NCBI GenBank assembly: GCA_040755155.1
Contig: JBFMBP010000143.1
Coordinates: 1-34,632, forward strand
Length of the DNA: 34,632 nt
Origin: Candidatus Omnitrophota bacterium
GTDB taxonomy: Bacteria > Hinthialibacterota > Hinthialibacteria > Hinthialibacterales > Hinthialibacteraceae
Reading direction: 5' to 3'
The position numbers and the translations under genes are program-made. Positions 23,672-31,734 of the stretch are shown here, in pieces (within the stretch, counting starts at the first letter, position 1; the number at the start of each line of letters is the position of its first letter). Under the pieces are notes generated by a model, which was not told where the DNA came from, did no database searches, and saw nothing but the letters and a program-made list of their open reading frames with translations.

Positions 23672-24766
23672 TTACTCCTTCTCCTTAGGGATGGAAAAAT
23701 AGAATTTTGCGCCAACATTTTCTTGGCTTTCGCACCAAATGCGGCCGCCATGCGCCTCGACCGACAATTTACAAAAGGCCAATCCCAGTCCGGTCGATTC
23801 GGAGTCGGAAGCGGTATGGCCGTAATGATATTCATGATAAAGCGACGGCAGGATATCGGAAGGTATTCCCTTGCCGTTGTCCTGACAGGTAAAAATAATG
23901 CTAGCGTTATCAGGCGAGTTGTACGCATCGATTTGGATATGCGTTTCTGGAGAATTGTGTTTAAACGCATTGGACGCCAAGTTGGAAATCGTTCTGCCAA
24001 TTAAATGAAAGTCGCAATATACGGTTGATAATTTTTTATGCTCTTCTCCGATATGAATTCTCTCTTTCTGATTGGGCAAAGGAAAATCTTTCAATACGCG
24101 ATCGAAGAGGGACTGAATGGAATGGAATGACTTTTGAATCGATTGGCTTTTTCGCAAGCGCGTCAATCCCAATAAATTGTTGATGGTTTCGGCGATATAT
24201 TTCGCTTGACGATGAATGCGCGCCAGTATTTCCAGAAGAGTGTCGCGGATATTTGAGGGATTGGATATCTTTTCAAGAGACAATTCCGTAAAGCCAATGA
24301 TGCAATTTATATTGGTCTTTAAATCGTGGACTAAAAACTGGGTTGCGCGCCGGTTTTCCTCTTCCAATTCCACCAAGATCCGGTTTTGCTTTTTCAATAC
24401 TTCCGTCTGTTGTTCCAATTGAAGACGATATCTTTCATTTTTGTCCAATTCTATAGTTAAATCGTCTCTTTGATTTTCTATAATATTTCTGAAGTAACCT
24501 GTCGTCATCATTATCGACGATCCAACAAGGGCGAATAATAATCCCATGGGAATCATTTCCGGTTGAAACGAATGTAAAAGCGGACTCCAGATATGGGGAA
24601 GAGAATGAGCATAAGGAGTATGGGCATAGACTGGATCCAAAAAATGAAAAATGACCATGGAAATCGGATGAAGGAAAAAATATCCCAGCAAAAAACCGCT
24701 CCCTGCACTCCAGGCGGCGGAATAGATGCGTCTTCCGGGTAGAATCCGATAAACGGGATTTGACAT
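23672..24766 (-). CDS. Membrane sensor histidine kinase with His-rich exported loop
   Basis: The 364-residue product (from ATG 24766) has two membrane segments near residues 20-43 and 72-92. They flank a ~30-residue exported loop rich in His (HFLDPVYAHTPYAHSLPHIW and LHSFQPEM). A coiled coil (~95-140) leads to the HisKA domain with H147 in FLVHDLKTNINCIIGFTEL. The HATPase has NLASNAFKHN, CQDNGKGIPS and STGLGLAFCK. Such kinases autophosphorylate on His and pass phosphate to the adjacent receiver. The frame stays open up to TTG 24895, but the extra codons are Arg-rich and lack a ribosome site, so the start is uncertain between 24766, 24775 and 24784. Its place after cusCBA and the His loop suggest metal sensing, which is inference. 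Confidence 0.88.
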   Translation of the reverse strand: MSNPVYRILPGRRIYSAAWSAGSGFLLGYFFLHPISMVIFHFLDPVYAHTPYAHSLPHIWSPLLHSFQPEMIPMGLLFALVGSSIMMTTGYFRNIIENQRDDLTIELDKNERYRLQLEQQTEVLKKQNRILVELEEENRRATQFLVHDLKTNINCIIGFTELSLEKISNPSNIRDTLLEILARIHRQAKYIAETINNLLGLTRLRKSQSIQKSFHSIQSLFDRVLKDFPLPNQKERIHIGEEHKKLSTVYCDFHLIGRTISNLASNAFKHNSPETHIQIDAYNSPDNASIIFTCQDNGKGIPSDILPSLYHEYHYGHTASDSESTGLGLAFCKLSVEAHGGRIWCESQENVGAKFYFSIPKEKE

Positions 24767-24930
24767 GATTTTCATTCTCTTCATGCATACATTGCGGCTT
24801 CGTCTGCGATTCGATTGCGGATTGCGCCTCAAAAAAAAGGAAACAACGGTTCGGTTCACTTGATTGTCTTGAGTAACAATCGTTTGCATTCTCAATATCT
24901 AATCTAAGAGCGTCACCGTAAAATTCGGAT

Positions 24931-27900
24931 TTACAGCTCGCGTTTTTTCCATACTTTATAAATCGCAGGATAAACTAAAAGTTCGAGAAGGAAAGAAGTC
25001 GCTAATCCTCCGATCATGGGAGCGGCGATGCGCTTCATGACGTCGGCTCCGGCGGACATCGACCACATGATTGGCAATAATCCCATAAACGCCGCCAATA
25101 CCGTCATCAGTTTCGGACGAACGCGCTTGACGGCGCCGTGAATCAGCGCTTCGTTTAAGTCGGCGGCGTTCCGCAGGCGCCCTTCCCGGCGCGCTTCATC
25201 CAACGCCAGGTCGAGATAGAGGAGCATGAAGACTCCCGTCTCGGCGTCCAAACCCAATAAGGCGATAACGCCCACCCACGCCGCAATGGAAACGTTGTAA
25301 TCCAATACATAAAAAATCCATATCGCTCCAATGGCGGAAAAGGGCACGGCCAGCATGACGACGATGGCTTTAAAAGCGGATTTGGTATTGGCGTAGAGCA
25401 AAACGAAAATCAGGGCGAGCGTAACCGGAACTACGATCTTCAAATGCTCGCGCACGCGCAGCATGTTCTCGTACTGGCCGCTCCATTGAAGGACGTAACC
25501 GGCGGGTAAAGGCAGTTTTTCCCGCACGATTCGTTTGGCTTCTTCCACATATCCCCCAATATCGCGGCCGGCGATATCCACGTAAACGTATCCCGCCAGA
25601 AAACCATTTTCATCCCGCAGCATGGCCGGACCGGAAACCAGTTGAATATCCGTAAGTTGCGCCAGCGGAATTTGCGCGCCGCTCTTCGTTGGAACCAATA
25701 CCCGCTTCAAACGGTCGATGTCGTCCCGCAGTTCTTTGGGGTAGCGCAAATTGACGGGATAGCGTTCGCGGCCTTCGATGGTCGTAGTAATATTTTCTCC
25801 GCCGATGGCGCTGACGATCATCATTTGCACCTCATCGATCGTCAGGCCGTAGCGGGCCAATTGATCCCGCCGGGGAATGAAATCGACGAAATAGCCGCCC
25901 GCGACGCGCTCCGCGTAAACGCTGCGAGTTCCGGATATCTCGCGCAGGATCATTTCCAGTTGACTGCCGATATTCTCGATTTCCTTTAAATTATCGCCAA
26001 AAATTTTTATGCCGATGGGCGTGCGAACGCCGGTGGTGAGCATATCGATTCGCCCTTTGATGGGCATCGTCCAGGCGTTCGTCGTGCCCGGAATGCGCAA
26101 CGCCCGATCCATTTCGTCAATCAAGCCTTCCCAGGTTATATGTTCGGGCCAAATCCGGCGCAGGAAAGGCTTTACCCATTCCGGCGCCGAACGCGAATAC
26201 CATTGTTCTTGGCGCCGCCATTGATCTTCCGGCTTGAGGACTACCGTGGTTTCCATCATGGAGAAGGGAGCGGGATCGGTCGACGTATCGGCGCGCCCCG
26301 CTTTGCCGAATACGCTTTCAACTTCGGGAAAGCGGCGAAGAATGCGATCCTGCGTTACCAACAATTCTTGCGCCTGAGTAATGGAAATTCCGGGCAGAGT
26401 CGTTGGCATATACAAGATTACGCCTTCGTTCAGCGGCGGCATAAATTCGGAGCCAAGTTGAAAATAGACGGGAAGACTGACAGCCACCATAGATAAGGCT
26501 ATTAAAATGGTTATTTTGGGAAAACGGAGCACGAGGCGGCACGCCGGTTCATAGACGAAATGCAACGCCCGGCTGATCGGATGACGTTCTTCCGAATAAT
26601 AGGTTCCCACGAAAATGCGGGTGAATATCCATGCCAGCCAGCGCGGGCGAAAAGTGAAGGGATCGATGCGCGCGAACATCATGCGCAACGCCGGGTCGAT
26701 GGTTACCGCAAGAAGCGCGGCGATAAACATGGCCAGGTTTTTGGATATCGCCAGCGGCTTGAAGAGACGCCCCTCCTGCTCAACCAAAGCGAAAATGGGG
26801 AAAAAGGCGACGGCGATGACCAGCAACGAGAAGAAGACCGAGGGGCCGACCTCTTTCAGCGCTTCCAAACGGACGGCGTGGAAATCGCCTTTACGGCCTT
26901 CGGAAAGCCAACGGTGGATTTTGTTGTAGGCGTTTTCCACCTCCACGATTGCGCCGTCCACGAGAACGCCGATGGATATGGCGATTCCCGCCAGCGACAT
27001 GATATTGACCGTAACGCCCATAAAATAAAGCGGAATGAAAGATAACAACACGGAAATGGGAATAGTGATAATAGGAACAATGGCGGATGGAATGTGCCAT
27101 AGAAAAATAACGATCACGATCGATACGATAATCATTTCCATGGTTAATTCGTGCTTCAACGTTTCGATCGCGCGAGTAATCAGGTCGGAACGATCGTAAG
27201 TTGTGGCGATGTTTACTCCTCTCGGCAAGGAGGGTTCGATATCTTTCAATTTTTGCTTGACGCGTTGAATGACGTTCAACGCATTTTCGCCGTGCCGCAT
27301 GACGACGATGCCGCCGACATGATCGCCAAGTCCATCCAAATCCGAAATGCCCCGGCGCATTTCCGGGCCGATTTGGACTTGAGCGACGTCTTTCAATAAA
27401 ACGGGAATTCCATTCTCTCCGGTTTTCAAAACGATCTGTTCGAAATCGCTCGTTGAATGGGCGTAGCCTCGCCCTCGCACCATAAACTCCGTTCCCGCGT
27501 ATTCCAAAAGCCGCCCGCCGACTTCGTTGTTGGAGGCTCGTACCGCTTTCACAACTTCATCCAACGGAATCTGGTAGGCGGCGAGCCGGTTGGGGTCGAC
27601 TGTGATCTGATACTGTTTCACGAAGCCGCCGATGGAGGCGACTTCCGCTACGCCGGGAACCGATTGCAAGGCGTAGCGAAGCGTCCAATCCTGAAACGAA
27701 CGCAGTTCGTCCAACGAATGGGAATTCGTCGAATCCACTAAAGCGTATTGATAAACCCAACCTACGCCGGTAGCGTCCGGCCCTAGTTCCGTCTGCGTTC
27801 CTTCGGGCAGGCGCGAAACGATTTTGCTAAGATATTCCAATACCCGCGACCGCGCCCAGTAGATATCCGTTCCATCTTGAAAAATCACGTAAACATAAGA

Positions 27901-28167
27901 GAAGCCGAAGTCGGAAAAGCCGCGAATGGCTTTGACTTTCGGCGCTCCCAACAAGGCTGTAATGATGGGATAGGTAACCTGATCTTCGATAATATCCGGC
28001 GAACGATCCCATTTGGAATAAATAATGACTTGCGTATCGGATAAATCCGGCAGCGCGTCCAAACGGATTTCAGAGAGGATAAAAAACGCCAGCGCGCAAA
28101 CCGCCACACCACCCAACAATACTAAATAGCGGTTATGGGCCGAAAATTCGATAACTTGCTTAATCAT
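24931..28167 (-). CDS. cusA: Cu(I)/Ag(I) efflux RND transporter
   Basis: This 1078-residue inner-membrane proton antiporter is the pump of a CusCBA-type complex that expels Cu(I) or Ag(I) across both membranes. It has the heavy-metal-efflux RND layout: TM1 (YLVLLGGVAVCALAFFIL), a periplasmic porter domain, six TM helices with D404 in GVLVDGAIVEVENAYNKIH as the proton relay, then a repeat of the same. The three methionines that form the CusA metal site are conserved: M587 (LYMPTTLPG), M637 (SMMETTVVLKPE) and M709 (IDMLTTGVRTPIG). These set it apart from Zn/Co/Cd CzcA pumps. It starts 25 bases after cusB on the same strand. Its final ~80 bases are repeated as a relic at 23043-23122. Confidence 0.95.
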   Translation of the reverse strand: MIKQVIEFSAHNRYLVLLGGVAVCALAFFILSEIRLDALPDLSDTQVIIYSKWDRSPDIIEDQVTYPIITALLGAPKVKAIRGFSDFGFSYVYVIFQDGTDIYWARSRVLEYLSKIVSRLPEGTQTELGPDATGVGWVYQYALVDSTNSHSLDELRSFQDWTLRYALQSVPGVAEVASIGGFVKQYQITVDPNRLAAYQIPLDEVVKAVRASNNEVGGRLLEYAGTEFMVRGRGYAHSTSDFEQIVLKTGENGIPVLLKDVAQVQIGPEMRRGISDLDGLGDHVGGIVVMRHGENALNVIQRVKQKLKDIEPSLPRGVNIATTYDRSDLITRAIETLKHELTMEMIIVSIVIVIFLWHIPSAIVPIITIPISVLLSFIPLYFMGVTVNIMSLAGIAISIGVLVDGAIVEVENAYNKIHRWLSEGRKGDFHAVRLEALKEVGPSVFFSLLVIAVAFFPIFALVEQEGRLFKPLAISKNLAMFIAALLAVTIDPALRMMFARIDPFTFRPRWLAWIFTRIFVGTYYSEERHPISRALHFVYEPACRLVLRFPKITILIALSMVAVSLPVYFQLGSEFMPPLNEGVILYMPTTLPGISITQAQELLVTQDRILRRFPEVESVFGKAGRADTSTDPAPFSMMETTVVLKPEDQWRRQEQWYSRSAPEWVKPFLRRIWPEHITWEGLIDEMDRALRIPGTTNAWTMPIKGRIDMLTTGVRTPIGIKIFGDNLKEIENIGSQLEMILREISGTRSVYAERVAGGYFVDFIPRRDQLARYGLTIDEVQMMIVSAIGGENITTTIEGRERYPVNLRYPKELRDDIDRLKRVLVPTKSGAQIPLAQLTDIQLVSGPAMLRDENGFLAGYVYVDIAGRDIGGYVEEAKRIVREKLPLPAGYVLQWSGQYENMLRVREHLKIVVPVTLALIFVLLYANTKSAFKAIVVMLAVPFSAIGAIWIFYVLDYNVSIAAWVGVIALLGLDAETGVFMLLYLDLALDEARREGRLRNAADLNEALIHGAVKRVRPKLMTVLAAFMGLLPIMWSMSAGADVMKRIAAPMIGGLATSFLLELLVYPAIYKVWKKREL

Positions 28168-28192
28168 GAGCGAGGCTTTCTCGTCAAGGAGA

Positions 28193-29797
28193 CTATTTCA
28201 TTCCGCTTAGGGCGGCGCGGAGACGGGATTCGGAATCGATTAGGAAATTGGCTTTGACAACCACTTTTTCGCCCTCCTGCAAGCCGGAAAGGATTTGCGC
28301 TTTGCCCCCGCTTTTAACGCCTACTTTCACCTCGCGGGGCGTCAACGTTTCGTTGGTTTGTTTTACGAAGACGATCTGGCGCAAGCCAGTATCCATCACG
28401 GCGGAATCAGGGACAATGACGCCGTCTCCAGCTTGCGCTTCCAGCGTGATATCGGCGTACATCGAAGGTTTCAAAGACAGATTGGCGTTGGGAAAATCGA
28501 AGCGCACTTTCAATGTCCGGCTTTCCGGATTCAAGTAGGGATAGATATAAGATACAGTCCCTTCCAACCTCATTGTGGGATCGTAGGGAAATAAAACGGA
28601 TGCCTTTTGTCCGATCTTGATCGAACGCGCCTCGAATTCGTAAAAGTCGGCTTCAATCCACACTCGCGATAGATCGGTAATGGAAAACAACTCCATGCCC
28701 GGTTCGACTTGATGGCCTTCGTAAGCATTTTTCGAGGTAACAAATCCGGAAACCGGTGCGTTCATCACGACGGAGCGTTGGGACTTGCCGGTTTTTTCGA
28801 TTTCATTCAGAAAGTTCGGAGGCGTATCGAACAACAACAGCCGCTGCCGGGCGGCCTCCACGAGGTCTTGCCCGCCTCGGCGCACTTCGGGAATGGAAGA
28901 TTGTTGGAAGCGTTTGGAAAACTCCAAGGCGCGCAAGTATTCTTGTTGGCTGGCGAGCAGTTCCGGCGAATAGATGGTCAAAATCGGACGTCCCGCCTGC
29001 ACTGTTTGCCCCGTAAAATTCACGAAGAGTTTCTCGATATACCCCATGATTTTCGTATGAACATGGCGGATGCGGGTTTCATCCGCTTTTACGGAGCCGA
29101 CCGTGCGGACATCGTACGTTATTGTTTCCCGCGTGGCTTCCGCGACTTGAACTCCCGATAAGAGGGCGCTCTCCTCGTTCAAGATAACGGGGGCCAATCC
29201 TTCGATTCCCGAAGCGGGAAGCCGCATTTCATCGGCGTAGACGGGGACATAATCCATGCCCATCGAATCTTTCGCGGGAACCGGCGAGGTGATCGTCGGA
29301 TCCATGGGATTTCGATAGAACAAGATTTCATGCTGGGCCGCCTCGCCGGATTGGTTTGGAGGAGGGGAAACCGGCGCCGCCGTTGGTTCGGCGGACGGTT
29401 CTTTCATACCCTCCATTGGCGATTCGTGGGAATGATTCTGTTCGGACGAAGGCGATGGCGTCGGCGCCGGAGCGCCGGGTGCGGCTGTGGGAATGGGTTC
29501 CAACTTCATGCCGCATTTGGGACATCGGTCGTCGGGATTGTTTGATTTCACTTCCGGATGCATAGGGCACTGATATTTATACGCCGTTGGGATAGGAGTT
29601 TTTTCTTCGATAGGAACAAGTCTCATACCGCAGATAGGGCAGTCTCCTGGACGGTCGGAGATATAGGTAGGATGCATGGGGCAATGATATTTCGCCGCTT
29701 CGTCTTTGGTTTTTTGGCACGCCGCCAAAAACAGAAGAGAGGCGATTATCATGGCAGGAATGAGCCCAAAAACGATTTTATCGGTTCGCGCCTTCAT
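28193..29797 (-). CDS. cusB: CusB-type periplasmic adaptor lipoprotein with two metal-binding N-terminal domains
   Basis: The 534-residue membrane-fusion protein links CusA to CusC. A lipoprotein signal ends at C27 (LLFLAAC). Two heavy-metal-binding domains follow: C39-P-M-H with C53-x2-C56, and C77-P-M-H with C92-x2-C95, each ending in CGM-x-L. A Pro/Ala/Ser-rich linker (with HSHESPMEGM) leads to the segment FYRNPMDPTITSPVPAKDSMGMDYVPVY, the Met-rich metal-capture start typical of CusB. Barrel, lipoyl and helical hairpin domains follow (HTKIMGYIEKL, NAPVSGFVTSKNAYEGHQVEPG, RSIKIGQKASV). E. coli CusB is about 407 residues; the extra N-terminal cysteine domains account for the difference. The start overlaps the cusC stop by 4 bases (ATGA), so the genes are coupled. 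Confidence 0.93.
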   Translation of the reverse strand: MKARTDKIVFGLIPAMIIASLLFLAACQKTKDEAAKYHCPMHPTYISDRPGDCPICGMRLVPIEEKTPIPTAYKYQCPMHPEVKSNNPDDRCPKCGMKLEPIPTAAPGAPAPTPSPSSEQNHSHESPMEGMKEPSAEPTAAPVSPPPNQSGEAAQHEILFYRNPMDPTITSPVPAKDSMGMDYVPVYADEMRLPASGIEGLAPVILNEESALLSGVQVAEATRETITYDVRTVGSVKADETRIRHVHTKIMGYIEKLFVNFTGQTVQAGRPILTIYSPELLASQQEYLRALEFSKRFQQSSIPEVRRGGQDLVEAARQRLLLFDTPPNFLNEIEKTGKSQRSVVMNAPVSGFVTSKNAYEGHQVEPGMELFSITDLSRVWIEADFYEFEARSIKIGQKASVLFPYDPTMRLEGTVSYIYPYLNPESRTLKVRFDFPNANLSLKPSMYADITLEAQAGDGVIVPDSAVMDTGLRQIVFVKQTNETLTPREVKVGVKSGGKAQILSGLQEGEKVVVKANFLIDSESRLRAALSGMK

Positions 29798-31128
29798 GAG
29801 TTGGATTCTCCATTTTCCTGCGATTGGCTAAGCAAGGCGTCGAGTTCCGCCCAGGTTTTGAAGCGTTCCGCTTCCCGCCGCGCCAGTTCCATGCGGGCGT
29901 CAAGCCACATATTGAAATCCTCGACGACCGTAGAGAAATCGCCGCCGCCGGTGAGATAGGAAGCGCGGGCGGCGTCCAAAGCGGCGCTGGTCTGCAGCAA
30001 GATGCCTTCGCGGTAAAGTAAAATTTGTTCTTGCGACTTGTTCCACTCCGCCCGGAGGCGGACGATTTCGGAGCGGATCATGGCTTCGGCGCCGCGCAGT
30101 TCCCATTCCGCTTGCTGCAGATCGCGTTCGGCGGCGCGCAAGGAGGGCGATTGCTTCCATTTTTTCCAAAGCGGAAATTCGACATCCACCTGGAATGTAA
30201 CAACTTCATCGAAGCCGCCGCGGGAAAAAGCGCCGATTCCTACCGTGAAATTGGGATTCAATTCCGAACGAGCCACTTCGAGTTTGCGTTTCGCGGCTTC
30301 TAGTTCCGCCTGTCTGATGTGGATATTCGGGGCGCTCTTCAACGCAATATCGGGGGAATCGAAAGCCGCGACTGGCGGCTCGGGCAGGATTGCGATTTCC
30401 GGAAGCATGGGATCGTCGCGCCGGTCGCGCAAGCGATTGATGTATGCGGACACAGTCTTACGCTCCGCCGCCAGATCGATTTCTCTTTCTTTGATCCGGG
30501 AAAGCTGCAACTGGATTTTAATGACCGCTTCCTGTTCCGCCGTTCCCGCGCTATAGCGCGAAGCGACGGTGGCGGAAAGCATCTCCAGTAATTCTTTTCC
30601 CATTGCCAACGATTTTTGTTCGTAATCAAGGGCGTAGAGTTGCGCATAGGCGACGCGCATTTGCAGAATCAGGTTGTTTTTCGCGTCCAGCCATTGCGCC
30701 ACGGGGATGCGCGCTTCCGCTTCGGCGGCCGCTTTGCGGCTTTTCAGTTTGCCCGGATACAACAAACCCTGCTTGATTTGAACTCCCGCCATCGACATTT
30801 CCTCGTCGCCGATCGTGTAGTCCGGGAATCCGATATCTTGAACCATGAATTCCACCATAGGATCAGGCAAGGCGCCTTCTGGCGAAATCCGTTCCCGGGC
30901 GGCCAAAATGCGTTGTTGCAATGCCGCCAAATCGGGATTGTTCGCCAATGCTTCGCGGATGAAATCTTCGAGCGGCGGCGTTGGGTCGGCGATGGTTGGA
31001 TGATGGGCTGAAGACGGCGATTCGCTGGTCGGCGCAATATTTCCATGATCGGTTTGCGGCCAGGCGAATGCTCCCATCATGAAAAACGCCATAAGCCAGG
31101 AAAAACGAATCCGTAAGCATTGAATCAT
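29794..31128 (-). CDS. cusC: TolC/CusC-family outer-membrane efflux protein
   Basis: The 444-residue product is an OEP-family channel protein. It has a signal peptide (FSWLMAFFMMGAFA), a proline-rich linker, and two OEP repeats marked by LEDFIREALANNPDLAALQQ (residues ~53-72) and DSPDIALKSAPNIHIRQAEL. Long amphipathic helices and beta segments (MSMAGVQIKQGLLYPGK, VTFQVDVEFPLWKK) match the TolC trunk. No lipobox Cys follows the signal, unlike E. coli CusC. AAAGG lies 8-9 bases before ATG 31128. It is the first gene of the leftward cusC-cusB-cusA operon, and its ATGA overlap with cusB couples translation. The opposite strand begins a chemoreceptor 606 bases away. Confidence 0.88.
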   Translation of the reverse strand: MIQCLRIRFSWLMAFFMMGAFAWPQTDHGNIAPTSESPSSAHHPTIADPTPPLEDFIREALANNPDLAALQQRILAARERISPEGALPDPMVEFMVQDIGFPDYTIGDEEMSMAGVQIKQGLLYPGKLKSRKAAAEAEARIPVAQWLDAKNNLILQMRVAYAQLYALDYEQKSLAMGKELLEMLSATVASRYSAGTAEQEAVIKIQLQLSRIKEREIDLAAERKTVSAYINRLRDRRDDPMLPEIAILPEPPVAAFDSPDIALKSAPNIHIRQAELEAAKRKLEVARSELNPNFTVGIGAFSRGGFDEVVTFQVDVEFPLWKKWKQSPSLRAAERDLQQAEWELRGAEAMIRSEIVRLRAEWNKSQEQILLYREGILLQTSAALDAARASYLTGGGDFSTVVEDFNMWLDARMELARREAERFKTWAELDALLSQSQENGESNS

Positions 31129-31165
31129 GCCGGCATCCTTTCGGCTTTATCTTTTTGTCATCTGT

Positions 31166-31195
31166 TTATAATCATTATTGCTAATATTGCAACAA
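31166..31195 (-). promoter_or_regulatory. Candidate promoter of the cusCBA operon
   Basis: On the minus strand TTGTTG (31195-31190) and TTATAA (31171-31166) are 18 bases apart, resembling a housekeeping -35/-10 pair about 40 bases before the cusC start. The region is AT-rich, so chance matches are likely. No obvious inverted-repeat operator for CueR, CusR or CsoR was found. Confidence 0.25.
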
Positions 31196-31634
31196 AAACT
31201 AGATTTGATAACGCTTTCTCTATATTATATATCGATGATCGGAGAGAACCAATTTTTTTACGATCAACGGCCATTAACGGCATCAACCTTTTTTCTTATT
31301 GCGACTGAATTCGAAGGGGATGGAAATCCAATTCTTATACATCCATGGGAGTGGAATCCGGGAGTGGATTTTCATCAAATTCATTATTAGCAGCAACTTA
31401 TCGGCGATGGATCATAGGCCGCTATCCTATCCTCCGAGTATTCCTCATGGTCTCCTTGTTCGTTTTTTCTTAGCAAGCCCTACAGATAAGAAAATAAAGG
31501 TTCGCAAATTCCAGCCGATCCATCGTCGATTTTTTAAAAACGGATATCATTACTCGGAGAGCCTTGCGCAATATGATTTCACTCGAAAATTTTAGGGGAG
31601 AATTGAAAAGCGGACTTTAATCCTTTTGCTTGAT
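31196..31634. other. Long leader/intergenic region between divergent cusC and the chemoreceptor gene
   Basis: No supported gene lies here. A 98-codon rightward frame (31299-31595) lacks a ribosome site and any recognisable motif. The stretch could be the upstream part of the chemoreceptor leader or encode a small RNA ending at the strong terminator at 31635-31669. I see no consensus of a known riboswitch class. Confidence 0.3.
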
Positions 31635-31669
31635 GCGTAAAATTAATAAATTTTACGCTTGTTTTTTTT
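31635..31669 (+). terminator. Strong intrinsic terminator upstream of the chemoreceptor gene
   Basis: GCGTAAAATT (31635-31644) pairs perfectly with AATTTTACGC (31649-31658) around AATA, and TTG plus eight T follow. It faces the same way as the chemoreceptor, 66 bases before its start, with no annotated gene upstream to end. It either terminates a small RNA or attenuates the chemoreceptor. Confidence 0.7.
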
Positions 31670-31681
31670 ATCTGGAGATAG

Positions 31682-31705
31682 GGATAATCTATATCCTGTT
31701 TTTTT
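31682..31705 (+). terminator. Second, weaker terminator-like hairpin in the chemoreceptor leader
   Basis: GGATA (31682-31686) pairs with TATCC (31692-31696) around ATCTA, followed by TG and seven T (31699-31705). The stem is short, so it may be weak, but it is 30 bases before the start codon and points the same way as the stronger hairpin just upstream. Confidence 0.4.
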
Positions 31706-31734
31706 AATCTAATTTCATTGAAGGAGAATGGCTG

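Noticed and set aside
31299-31595. A 98-codon rightward frame before the terminator at 31635
   Set aside because: No ribosome site, no signal peptide or motif, and unusual composition; a non-coding leader or small RNA seems more likely.
31196-31634. Possible c-di-GMP or other riboswitch before the chemoreceptor
   Set aside because: I could not find the conserved core of GEMM or another known class; only the terminator-like hairpins are supported.
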